From assembly GCA_026989995.1 (NCBI GenBank), contig JALSIO010000729.1, positions 1 to 10,959 on the forward strand: a DNA stretch of 10,959 bases. The letters are read 5' to 3'. Below are positions 1 through 6,199 of this stretch, in pieces (position 1 is the stretch's first letter; the number at the start of each line of letters is the position of its first letter). This DNA is from Myxococcales bacterium (lineage in GTDB: Bacteria > Myxococcota_A > UBA9160 > JALSIO01). Below the pieces are notes generated by a model. The model was given only the letters and a program-made list of their open reading frames with translations, made no database searches and was not told the origin of the DNA. The translations under genes were made by a program, and so were the position numbers.

Positions 1-50
1 GCGGCGGCTAGCGGCCGGTTCCACCGCGCCTTTCGCTATGGTCGGGCCCC

Positions 51-572
51 ATGCGGGTGCCCGCCCTGGCCCTCCTGCTCGCCCTCGTCACCGGTTCGTC
101 CGGATGCGGCTACCACTTCGCGCCGGTTCGCGCCGGGGGTGCACCCGCGGGCACCATCGCGGTGGCCTCCCTCGAGAACGATTCCTACGAGTTCGGCGTG
201 GAGCGCCAGGTCGCCGACGCCATCCAGCGGGCCTTCCTGCGCCGGGGCGGGCTCGCGGTGGTGGACGATCCGGAGGCGGCCGACCTCGTCGTCCGCGGCA
301 GCGTGCAGCCCCTGCAGACCTCGCGGCGCTCGTTCTCCTCCGTGCGGCTGGTCCTCGAGTACGAGGTGACCTTGGCGCTCGCACTCGAGGTCGCCCGCCG
401 CGATGGCACCGTCCTCTCGCTGCCGGGTCAGCTGCTCTCGCGGACCGAGATCTACCAGGCGAGCGCGGACGTCGAGGTCACCCGGAAGAACCGGCGTGAA
501 GCCCTCCGCAGGGCGGCGGAGGTGCTCGCCGACCGGCTCCACGATGCCCTGCTCGAGGTGGTTCGCCGGTGA
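51..572 (+). CDS. lptE: LPS-assembly lipoprotein LptE
   Basis: Predicted outer-membrane lipoprotein that plugs the LptD barrel and helps insert lipopolysaccharide into the outer leaflet. The 173-residue product begins with a short signal peptide (one Arg, then a Leu/Ala-rich core) that ends in a lipobox-like SSGC, so Cys19 would be the lipidated residue; Ser at -3 is less usual than Leu. GYHF directly after the Cys is the typical LptE mature start. The rest is a small alpha/beta domain (about residues 30-150) with a charged C-terminal helix, and the length is normal for the family. The ATG at 51 is the only standard start in this frame after the in-frame TAG at 9-11, although no strong Shine-Dalgarno precedes it. 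Its last bases overlap holA, as in many deltaproteobacterial genomes where leuS, lptE and holA are adjacent. LptE diverges greatly in sequence, so the call rests on lipobox, GYHF, size and neighbours. Confidence 0.85.
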   Translation: MRVPALALLLALVTGSSGCGYHFAPVRAGGAPAGTIAVASLENDSYEFGVERQVADAIQRAFLRRGGLAVVDDPEAADLVVRGSVQPLQTSRRSFSSVRLVLEYEVTLALALEVARRDGTVLSLPGQLLSRTEIYQASADVEVTRKNRREALRRAAEVLADRLHDALLEVVRR

Positions 573-1540
573 CGCCCGAGGAGCTTGCCCGGGATCTCGC
601 CGAGAAGGGGCTGCGTCCCGCCTACCTCCTGCTCGGCGAGGAGGACCTCCTCCGCGACGAGGCACTCGCCGCGCTCCGCCATGCGGTGCTCGGCGAGGCG
701 GCGCCGGACTTCGATCTCGACCGCATCGACGGCCCCAGGGTGCCCGCCGACCGGGTCCGCGACTCGCTTGCGACCCTGCCCGTGCTCGCACCCCGGCGGC
801 TGGTGGTCGTGCGCGATCCGGATCCGGCGCGCTCGCCCGGCCTCGACGAAGCGGTCGCCTCCTTCGTGGGGGACGCTCCGGCCGACCCCGGCGCGGTGCT
901 CGTGGTCTCGGCCCGGTCGCTGGATGGCCACTCGCGACTCGCCCGGGCCTTCGGCGCGCCCGCTCTGCGGGTGGAGTGCACCGCACCGCGGCGACCACGG
1001 GAGATCGCCGCCTTTGCGCGGTCCGAGGCGCGGCGGCAGGGCGTCCGCCTCTCCGAGGACGCCGCCCTGCTGCTCGCGGAGCGGGTGGGGCCGGAGCTCC
1101 TGCTCCTCCGCCAGGAGGTCGCGAAGCTCGCCCTCCTCGTGGGTCCGGGCGGCGCCGTCGGTCGTGAGCAAGTCGCGGCCTCCGCGACCGACATCGCCGA
1201 GGACCGGATCTTCGACCTCACCGATGCCATCGGAGAGGGCCGGACGGGCGAGGCGCTCCGGATTCTCGGCCGCTCGATGGCGGCCGGTGCAGCTCCCCCG
1301 GCGGTGCTCGGTGCGCTCGCGGCCCACTTCCGCAGGCTCCTGCGCGTTCGCAGCGGCGGCCGCGTCCCGGGGCCTCCCTTCGTGGTTCGGAAGCTCGAGA
1401 CCCAGGCCCGCCGCTATTCCCCGGCACGCCTGCGCGCGTGCCTCGAGGCCATCCACGAGGTGGACGAGGTGCTGAAGGGCAAGGGGCGGATTTCGCCGGC
1501 GCTCGCCCTCGAATGGCTGGTGGTGGGTCTCGCCGGGTAG
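569..1540 (+). CDS. holA: DNA polymerase III delta subunit
   Basis: Delta subunit of the clamp-loader complex, which opens the beta sliding clamp and loads it on primed DNA. The 323-residue product has the N-terminal YLLLGEEDLLRDEAL segment (about residues 19-33), matching the family pattern of Y-L-hydrophobic-G-E-E/D followed by a helix. It continues through the degenerate AAA-like region (LVVVRDPD, then VLVVSARSLDG) and the central PREIAAF..A helix, and ends with the C-terminal collar domain carrying EDRIFDLTDAIGEG and LKGKGRISPALALEWLVVGLAG-like helices. Length is normal (E. coli HolA 343). Start is GTG at 569, sharing GTGA with the lptE stop, which suggests translational coupling. The stop TAG lies inside a hairpin candidate facing the convergent rpsT gene. 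Confidence 0.92.
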   Translation: MTPEELARDLAEKGLRPAYLLLGEEDLLRDEALAALRHAVLGEAAPDFDLDRIDGPRVPADRVRDSLATLPVLAPRRLVVVRDPDPARSPGLDEAVASFVGDAPADPGAVLVVSARSLDGHSRLARAFGAPALRVECTAPRRPREIAAFARSEARRQGVRLSEDAALLLAERVGPELLLLRQEVAKLALLVGPGGAVGREQVAASATDIAEDRIFDLTDAIGEGRTGEALRILGRSMAAGAAPPAVLGALAAHFRRLLRVRSGGRVPGPPFVVRKLETQARRYSPARLRACLEAIHEVDEVLKGKGRISPALALEWLVVGLAG

Positions 1541-1558
1541 GCGATGGCCGCTGCCCGG
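1533..1558. terminator. Hairpin between convergent holA and rpsT
   Basis: An 8-pair stem, CCGGGTAG (1533-1540) with CTGCCCGG (1551-1558), encloses the 10-base loop 1541-1550. One pair is a T-G wobble when read as plus-strand RNA and an A-C mismatch on the other strand. It sits where two convergent genes end 19 bases apart and contains the holA stop codon. No T-rich tract follows on either side, so it is not a canonical intrinsic terminator; it could end transcription without a U-tract, protect 3' ends or be chance in GC-rich DNA. Confidence 0.35.
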
Positions 1559-1559
1559 G

Positions 1560-1844
1560 CTAGGACGCCTGGCGGCTCCCGGTCTCGATGCGGTGGAGCA
1601 GCTGCGCGAGCCGCGAGATCCGGCGGCTCGCCGTGGGCTTCTTGAGCACGCCCTTGCTGGCGGCCTTGCGCAGCTCCCGTTCCGCGGCGGCGAACCCCGC
1701 CCGCGCTGCCTCGACGTCGCCGGTTTCCGCGGCAGTCCGGAAGCGCTTGACCAGGGTCCGCACCCGGCTCCGCCGGGCGCGGTTGCGGAGCTTGCGCTTC
1801 TCGTTCTGGCGCGCGCGCTTGGCGGCGGACTTGTGGTTGGCCAC
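1560..1844 (-). CDS. rpsT: 30S ribosomal protein S20
   Basis: Small-subunit protein that binds 16S rRNA early in 30S assembly. The 94-residue product (typical size about 87) is strongly basic and opens with ANHKSAAKRARQNEKR, the S20 signature. It continues as the usual three-helix bundle, with SKGVLKKPTASRRISRL near residues 63-79 and a short polar tail. The start is a GTG at 1844-1842; reading the minus strand, AGAGGGGAAG lies a few bases upstream as ribosome-binding site, and this start places V-ANHKSA exactly at the family N-terminus. The frame stays open far upstream but that stretch is non-coding leader and promoter. The gene faces holA and is divergent from the membrane-protein gene at 2129. 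In many related genomes murJ lies beside rpsT; it is not in this window. Confidence 0.96.
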   Translation of the reverse strand: MANHKSAAKRARQNEKRKLRNRARRSRVRTLVKRFRTAAETGDVEAARAGFAAAERELRKAASKGVLKKPTASRRISRLAQLLHRIETGSRQAS

Positions 1845-1890
1845 CTCGACTTCCCCTCTGCCTCGTTCGCGGTCCGGGCTCGAAGCCGGT

Positions 1891-1904
1891 GTCCGGAGCC
1901 GGAC
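1891..1904 (-). other. Short stem-loop in rpsT leader
   Basis: GTCCGG (1891-1896) and CCGGAC (1899-1904) form a perfect 6-base inverted repeat separated by two bases. It falls in the presumed transcribed leader of rpsT, about 47 bases ahead of the start codon. A two-base loop would force opening of the inner pair. It could contribute to leader structure, since S20 synthesis is post-transcriptionally controlled in E. coli, but chance is likely at this base composition. Confidence 0.25.
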
Positions 1905-1954
1905 CTCCCTCGGTCGGGTGGAGGCCCCGGAACTCCGCGGCGGGCCCTGCCTTC

Positions 1955-1969
1955 GCCCCCGGCGGGGGC
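1955..1969 (-). other. Strong GC stem-loop in rpsT leader
   Basis: GCCCCC (1955-1960), loop GGC, GGGGGC (1964-1969): a perfect six-pair all-GC stem with a three-base loop. It lies about 30 bases downstream of the inferred rpsT transcription start and more than 100 bases before the start codon. There is no following T-run, so it does not look like an attenuator. It may protect the 5' end or form part of a structured leader. Confidence 0.3.
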
Positions 1970-1982
1970 ATCGCGGGCGGCC

Positions 1983-2041
1983 TCGAGCCGGCCACGGGCG
2001 GCGGAACATAGTGGGCGGTGTCGGGGGTGTCGAGCCGGCTC
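1983..2041. repeat. TCGAGCCGGC repeat pair around rpsT promoter
   Basis: The ten-base sequence TCGAGCCGGC occurs at 1983-1992 and again at 2030-2039. The second copy is part of the perfect palindrome GAGCCGGCTC (2032-2041) and overlaps the -35 hexamer of the rpsT promoter; the first lies just downstream of the inferred transcription start. Starts are 47 bases apart. The arrangement resembles paired operator sites, but no regulator is known for it and GC bias makes such repeats easier to find by chance. Confidence 0.25.
2005..2033 (-). promoter_or_regulatory. Probable sigma-70 promoter of rpsT
   Basis: Read on the minus strand: -35 hexamer TCGACA (2033-2028, five of six to TTGACA), a 17-base spacer and -10 hexamer TATGTT (2010-2005, four of six to TATAAT including the key first TA and last T). 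It stands out against the surrounding GC-rich DNA, has ideal spacing, and points at rpsT. Transcription would begin near 1998, giving a leader of about 150 bases. Confidence 0.55.
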
Positions 2042-2117
2042 GTACGTGGCCGGGGGGCCCCGCGGGGCGTTCAGCCCGCCCGCCCCGGGACCGATACGCC
2101 TGGGGGACGCCGGTCTC

Positions 2118-2121
2118 GAGG
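2118..2121 (+). promoter_or_regulatory. Ribosome-binding site that decides the start at 2129
   Basis: GAGG sits seven bases before the GTG at 2129, a normal Shine-Dalgarno spacing. This GTG directly precedes a short Arg-containing head and a hydrophobic helix, as expected for a membrane-protein start. The farther upstream GTG codons at 2018 and 2027 would add a Pro/Arg/Gly-rich segment encoded by the promoter region. Confidence 0.5.
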
Positions 2122-2128
2122 GCTTCGT

Positions 2129-3904
2129 GTGGCTGGACGGCTGCGTGCAACATGCATCGCGATCCTCCTGCTCGGACTCGGTGCCGGTGCGGCCACGGGT
2201 CACCTGGCGTGGCCCACGGGCCTCGATCCCGCCCGGGCGGCGGCGGCACTCCGCGCCGAAGCCCTCGCGCGGGGGATCCTGAGCCTCGACGGCGCAGCCG
2301 TCGCCCTGCTCGCCGATCCCGGTCCCCCGCCGCTTCGCGGCCTTCCCCCGGCCGACCGCGCGCGGCTCGCCGTGGAGCTCGCCCCGGAGCTCCCGGCGGC
2401 CCACTTCGCCCTGGCCGCGGCCAGCGAGGGGGCCGAGCGGGGCCACGCCCTGCTGCGCGGACTCCGCGAGCTGGTACGCCACCCCGAGGCGAAGCTGTGG
2501 GTCGCGCTGGTCGCGGTGTGGGCCGCGGTGGGCGCCGGACTCGCCGCCGGCGGAACCGTCCTCGGCTGTCTGCTGCTCCGCACCGTTCGCCATGCGGTCC
2601 ACGACCTCGGCGATGCGCTCGGCGTCGAGGTGCCCGCCTACGCCCGGGGTGCGCTGCTGGGCGGCTCTCTCCTGCTTCCGCTGGTGCTCGGCGGTGGTGC
2701 GGGAGCGCTTCTGGCGATCGTCCTGGCCGCCGTGGTCTTCTACGGCGACGCCAGGGACCGGACTGCCGCGGTGCTGGCCGCCGTGCTGCTGGCCGCCGCA
2801 ACCGGCCCGCTGCTCGACGCGGCCTTCCGTCTGTCCCAAGCCCCCCGTTCGGACCCGGGCGTGCTGGCCGCCGTGGTCCCGCGCCGCGCGGCTTCCCTGC
2901 GAGGCGAGCTCGAGCCGCTGCAGCAGGCTGCCGCGGCCGGGCGGGTGGACGCCGCGGTGGCGCTCGCCCTCCACGCGCGGCGCATGGGCCGTGTGGAGCT
3001 CGCCCGCGAGCTCCTCGACGACCTGGTGGCCTCCGGGGCCACGGAGCGGGCGCTCCTGCAGAACGCCGCCAACGCCCGGGTCGCCACGGGTGATCCCTCG
3101 GCGGCCTTCGAGCTCTACGACCGCCTGCTCGAACACGGGCCGGACGCGGTCGTGCTCTTCGATCTCTCCCAGGCCCTCGGACGGGAGATCCGGATCCACG
3201 AGCAGGAGCGCGCCCTCGCCCACGCCCAGGTCCTCGACCCGGAGACCGTGGGCGAACTCACGCGTCTCGATGGGGTCTCCCCGGTGCCGCTCCTGGTGGA
3301 CCGGAGTCCGGGTTCCGTGGTCGGCGCGGCGCTGCAGAGCAGCCCGGGCGCCGGGTGGACCACGCGGGCGGTGCGATCGCGCTGGCTCGGGTCCGCCCTC
3401 TCCGGTTCCGGCGGTCTGGCGGGGGTCCTGGCCGGGGCCGCCGTCCTGGCGCTCTTTCTCGCGGCCGCCTTCCCGCCCTCCCGGACCTGTGGCCGGTGTG
3501 CGCGGAGCATCTGCCCGCGATGTCACGGCCCCCTCCGGGCCGGGCTCTGCCGGCCCTGTGCCAGCCTCTTCGGGAGGCGCGGCGACACCGACCGCTCGCT
3601 CCGCCGCCGGGCCCTCGCGGAGCTGCGGCGCCGCCGCCAGTGGATCAGCCGGATCCAGCTCTGGGTCGGCCTGGTGGTGCCGGGGGGCGCCGGACTCCTT
3701 GCGGGTTCGCCGGGCCTCGCCGTGGCGGCTCCCGCCCTCGTCGGTGCGGCGGCGGTGCTCGTCGGCTCCGGCGGGGAGCTCGCGGCACCCGCCGCCGTGG
3801 GGCCGGCCGGCGGCGGGCTTCGCGCCGGAGCCGGCGTGCTCGCGCTCGCGCTCGCCGCCGGGCTCACGCTCGCGGCCCTTCGCCGGCTCCGGGGGCAGGG
3901 CTGA
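2129..3904 (+). CDS. Multi-spanning membrane protein with TPR-like and zinc-ribbon domains
   Basis: Function unknown; 591 residues from the GTG at 2129. Visible order: N-terminal hydrophobic helix (about 7-24), a soluble helical stretch (30-120), membrane segments around 123-150, 174-206 (probably two) and 211-233, then a soluble helical region (about 250-390) with the A/L/Y pattern of tetratricopeptide-like repeats (GRVDAAVALALHARRMGR, GDPSAAFELYDRLLE). A further membrane helix (428-449) is followed at once by a zinc ribbon with Cys454, 457, 462, 465, 474 and 477, spaced CxxC-CxxC-CxxC, plus His466. Basic residues follow, then more hydrophobic segments (about 509-550 and 565-583). The basic ribbon next to a helix suggests it faces the cytoplasm. 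The stop TGA overlaps the ATG of the PATAN gene (TGATG), so the two are probably co-translated and act together. Similar TPR/zinc-ribbon membrane proteins are recalled from Deltaproteobacteria, without assigned function. Confidence 0.7.
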   Translation: MAGRLRATCIAILLLGLGAGAATGHLAWPTGLDPARAAAALRAEALARGILSLDGAAVALLADPGPPPLRGLPPADRARLAVELAPELPAAHFALAAASEGAERGHALLRGLRELVRHPEAKLWVALVAVWAAVGAGLAAGGTVLGCLLLRTVRHAVHDLGDALGVEVPAYARGALLGGSLLLPLVLGGGAGALLAIVLAAVVFYGDARDRTAAVLAAVLLAAATGPLLDAAFRLSQAPRSDPGVLAAVVPRRAASLRGELEPLQQAAAAGRVDAAVALALHARRMGRVELARELLDDLVASGATERALLQNAANARVATGDPSAAFELYDRLLEHGPDAVVLFDLSQALGREIRIHEQERALAHAQVLDPETVGELTRLDGVSPVPLLVDRSPGSVVGAALQSSPGAGWTTRAVRSRWLGSALSGSGGLAGVLAGAAVLALFLAAAFPPSRTCGRCARSICPRCHGPLRAGLCRPCASLFGRRGDTDRSLRRRALAELRRRRQWISRIQLWVGLVVPGGAGLLAGSPGLAVAAPALVGAAAVLVGSGGELAAPAAVGPAGGGLRAGAGVLALALAAGLTLAALRRLRGQG

Positions 3905-4971
3905 TGTCGGTGGCGCTGCGCGGCAACCTCGAGGACTTCGGCCTCGGCGAGGTGCTGCAGCTCATCGGACAGCAGCGAAAGACGGGCGTGCTCGAGGTCG
4001 AGCTTCCGGACGGGCCCATCGAGGTGCACTTCGAAGCAGGCGCGGTGGTCTCCGCGGCGCCCCGCGCCGGCGGACAGGGGGGTGCGCTCGGCGAGATGCT
4101 GGTCCGATGCGGGATCCTCGACCGCGACACCGTGGCGCGCATCGAGGAGGAGCGGCACCTCGAGCTGCGTTCCTTCGCCGGCCACGCCGTGGCCAGCGGC
4201 GCGGTATCCGCCGAAGAGCTCGGAGAGGTGGCGGAACTGCTCACCCGCGAGACCATCTTCGAGCTCCTCCAGTGCCGGAGCGGGGCCTTCCGCTTCCGCT
4301 CCTGCGAGGTGGACGCCGGCGTTCCGGGTGCTTCGCAGCTGCCCGCCGAGCAGCTCCTCATGGATGGCCTCCGGATGCTCGACGAATGGCGGGCGGTGCG
4401 CCCCCGGCTTCCGCAGCCCGACGCGGGCCTGCGTCTGCGGCCCGGCCCCGCCGAAGGCCTCTCGGAGCGGGCCGCGAAGCTGCTCGCCGCGGTGACGGAT
4501 CCCTGCACCGTGGCCGAGGCGATCGACCGCAGCCGGCTCGGGACCTTCGAGGGGGGCAGGGCGCTCGTCGAGCTCGTCGACCGCGGTCTCCTCGAGGTCT
4601 CCGGAACGGATGCCGGAGCCTCGGGCGAGGTCCACGGGGCTCCGCGTCCGGAGGCCGCGGGCTTCTCCCGGGCGGCGGCGGCGGTCCTGGCCGCCCTGTT
4701 CGCCCTCGCGGTGGCCGCCTGGTGGCCGCGCGCGGCGCCGCCGGGTCTGCCCATTCCGCCGCCCGGTGGTGCCGGCGATGGCCTCGCCCTGCTCCGGGTG
4801 CGCAGCGCCCTCGACGCCTACCGCGTGGCCACCGGCGCGCTCCCGGCGAGTCTCGCGGAGCTCGCAGAGTCGGGCCTGCTCCCGCCGGACGCGTTGACCA
4901 CCCCGGACGGGCGTCCCTACTATTACCGGCGGCGCGGGGACGCCGCCCTCGTCCTTCCCCCGGAGTCCTGA
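3904..4971 (+). CDS. PATAN/DUF4388 protein with membrane anchor and pseudopilin-like tail
   Basis: 355 residues. Residues 1-60 (LRGNLEDFGLGEVLQLIGQQ, KTGVLEVELPDGPIEVHFEAGAVVSA) match the start of the PATAN/DUF4388 domain, a module of bacterial signalling and gliding-motility regulators that usually acts with response regulators or GTPases. The domain continues to about 170 with GEMLVRCGILD and ELLTRETIFELLQCRSGAFRF, the typical second half. A winged-helix-like stretch follows (about 185-235; VTDPCTVAEAIDRSRLG then ALVELVDRGLLEV). A single hydrophobic helix lies at about 256-274. The tail (about 298-355) reads SALDAYRVATGALPASLAEL, then TTPDGRPYYYRR, resembling the C-terminal part of type II secretion/type IV pilus pseudopilins after their long helix. 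The predicted topology is a cytoplasmic PATAN domain and a periplasmic tail. Start ATG overlaps the previous stop. Function is not known; a role in envelope or motility signalling is inference. Confidence 0.75.
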   Translation: MSVALRGNLEDFGLGEVLQLIGQQRKTGVLEVELPDGPIEVHFEAGAVVSAAPRAGGQGGALGEMLVRCGILDRDTVARIEEERHLELRSFAGHAVASGAVSAEELGEVAELLTRETIFELLQCRSGAFRFRSCEVDAGVPGASQLPAEQLLMDGLRMLDEWRAVRPRLPQPDAGLRLRPGPAEGLSERAAKLLAAVTDPCTVAEAIDRSRLGTFEGGRALVELVDRGLLEVSGTDAGASGEVHGAPRPEAAGFSRAAAAVLAALFALAVAAWWPRAAPPGLPIPPPGGAGDGLALLRVRSALDAYRVATGALPASLAELAESGLLPPDALTTPDGRPYYYRRRGDAALVLPPES

Positions 4972-5153
4972 GGCGCGGTCGAGCGGCGGGCTCGGACGCG
5001 GCTGCGCGGGTGTCGGGAGGCGGCTCCCCGGCGGGCGCGGTCCCACCGGCCTCTCCGGGGGGGCGTCGGGTGGCATCCGGGGTCGTGGGGGCGGGCTGCA
5101 CACCGCCCGGGGCGCCGCCGGGTCCGCGATCCGGCGCGGTCGCCGCTGCGCCC
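4972..5153. other. Non-coding gap before phoH
   Basis: About 180 GC-rich bases with no convincing gene on either strand. GGGCGG (5089-5094) and CCGCCC (5103-5108) could form a six-pair stem with an eight-base loop, but no T-run follows. No recognisable -35/-10 pair is visible, so whether phoH has its own promoter here or is read from upstream cannot be decided. Confidence 0.5.
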
Positions 5154-5159
5154 GGAGGT
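5154..5159 (+). promoter_or_regulatory. Perfect Shine-Dalgarno placing phoH start at CTG 5168
   Basis: GGAGGT at 5154-5159 is the best anti-Shine-Dalgarno match noticed in the window. It is followed by eight bases and then CTG at 5168-5170, in frame with the PhoH protein. The in-frame TAG at 5159-5161 limits any earlier start. No ATG, GTG or TTG lies at proper distance in that frame. Confidence 0.65.
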
Positions 5160-5167
5160 AGAAGCAC

Positions 5168-6199
5168 CTGGCCCAGGACACGCCGAGCACCGGCAGGACC
5201 CTGATCTTCGACGACAACGCCAGCGCGGCCGCGCTCTTCGGCTCCCGGGACGAGACCCTGCGCATCGTGGAGCAGGAGCTCGGGATCCGCGTTCGCGCGC
5301 GGGGGAACGAGGTGCGCCTGGTCGGCGAGGCCGAGCGGGTGGCGCTCGCCCGGAAGGTCCTCGAGCAGCTCTACGCGCTCGTCCGCCAGGGGCGTCCGGT
5401 CCACGCCCGCGAGGTGCGCGAGGCGATCCGGATCGTCCGCGGGGAACCCGAAGCCGATCTCGAGGAGGTCTACGAGAACATCCTCGGCTCGGTCCATGCC
5501 CGGCGTCGGATCGGGGCCCGGAACCTGGCCCAGCGCCGCTACATCGAGCTCATGCGGGAGTACGACTGCGTCTTCGCCATCGGCCCCGCCGGCACCGGCA
5601 AGACCTATCTGGCCATGGCGATGGCGGTGGCCGCCCTCAACCGGCGCGAGGTCTCGCGGCTGATCCTGACCCGTCCGGCGGTGGAGGCGGGCGAACGGCT
5701 CGGCTTCCTGCCCGGAACCATGGCCGAGAAGGTCAACCCCTACCTGCGCCCGCTCTACGACGCCCTGCATGACATGATGGACTTCGAGAAGGCCCAGCGA
5801 CTGCTTGAGCGGGACGTCATCGAGGTGGCGCCCCTGGCCTTCATGCGCGGTCGGACGCTCAACGACTGCTTCGTGATCCTCGACGAGGCGCAGAACACGA
5901 CCAGCGACCAGATGAAGATGTTCCTGACCCGGCTCGGCTACGGATCCAAGGCCGTGGTCACCGGGGACATCACCCAGAGCGACCTGCCTGCGGACCGCCA
6001 CAGCGGCCTCGAGGAGGCGGCCCGCATCCTCCGGGAGGTTCGGGGGATCGGCTTCATGCACTTCACCGAGGCAGACGTGGTCCGCCATCCGCTGGTGCAG
6101 GAGATCATCCGGGCCTACGACCGCGCCGAGCGCGACCGGCGCCGGAGCGCATCGATGCCGGCTTCCGGGACCGGGCCCGCCGAGCCCGACGGCGCATGA
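5168..6199 (+). CDS. phoH: PhoH-family ATPase (YbeZ/PhoL-like), CTG start
   Basis: Cytoplasmic P-loop NTPase of the PhoH/YbeZ family, linked to RNA metabolism and usually encoded beside ybeY; in E. coli YbeZ interacts with YbeY. From CTG 5168 the product is 343 residues, near the 346 of E. coli YbeZ. It has the family N-terminal segment LIFDDNASAAALFGSRDE, a KH-like region (LGIRVRARGNEVRLVG), Walker A GPAGTGKT (residues 139-146), and Walker B VILDEAQN (Asp239, Glu240), followed by FLTRLGYGSK and VTGDITQSDLP. The next in-frame standard start, GTG 5267, would delete 33 residues including the conserved FDDN..LFG segment and has no comparable ribosome-binding site. A CTG start is rare; a sequencing error converting ATG/GTG to CTG is the alternative. 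Stop TGA overlaps the ybeY ATG. Confidence 0.9.
   Translation: MAQDTPSTGRTLIFDDNASAAALFGSRDETLRIVEQELGIRVRARGNEVRLVGEAERVALARKVLEQLYALVRQGRPVHAREVREAIRIVRGEPEADLEEVYENILGSVHARRRIGARNLAQRRYIELMREYDCVFAIGPAGTGKTYLAMAMAVAALNRREVSRLILTRPAVEAGERLGFLPGTMAEKVNPYLRPLYDALHDMMDFEKAQRLLERDVIEVAPLAFMRGRTLNDCFVILDEAQNTTSDQMKMFLTRLGYGSKAVVTGDITQSDLPADRHSGLEEAARILREVRGIGFMHFTEADVVRHPLVQEIIRAYDRAERDRRRSASMPASGTGPAEPDGA

Noticed and set aside
1..11. Tail of an upstream gene (leuS often precedes lptE) ending at TAG 9-11.
   Set aside because: Only a few codons are visible and none are diagnostic.
2057..2068. Perfect 12-base palindrome GCCCCGCGGGGC upstream of the rpsT promoter.
   Set aside because: Pure G/C palindromes of this size are common by chance at this composition, and nothing else marks it as an operator.
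2071..2099. Plus-strand promoter TTCAGC-17-GATACG for the membrane-protein gene.
   Set aside because: Only about three of six bases match at each hexamer; too weak to claim, though some promoter is likely in this region.
2018..2128. Starts at GTG 2018 or 2027 for the TPR/zinc-ribbon membrane protein.
   Set aside because: The extra 34-37 residues are Arg/Pro/Gly-rich, overlap the rpsT promoter, and lack a nearby Shine-Dalgarno, whereas GTG 2129 has GAGG seven bases upstream and starts just before a hydrophobic helix.
2723..2877. Direct repeats of CTGGCCGCCGTG (2723, 2774, 2864).
   Set aside because: They encode Leu-Ala-Ala-Val within hydrophobic or Ala-rich stretches with biased codon choice; low-complexity coding explains them.
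5267..6199. GTG 5267 as the phoH start.
   Set aside because: It removes the conserved FDDN..LFG segment, has no good ribosome-binding site, and gives 310 residues, shorter than the E. coli YbeZ length.
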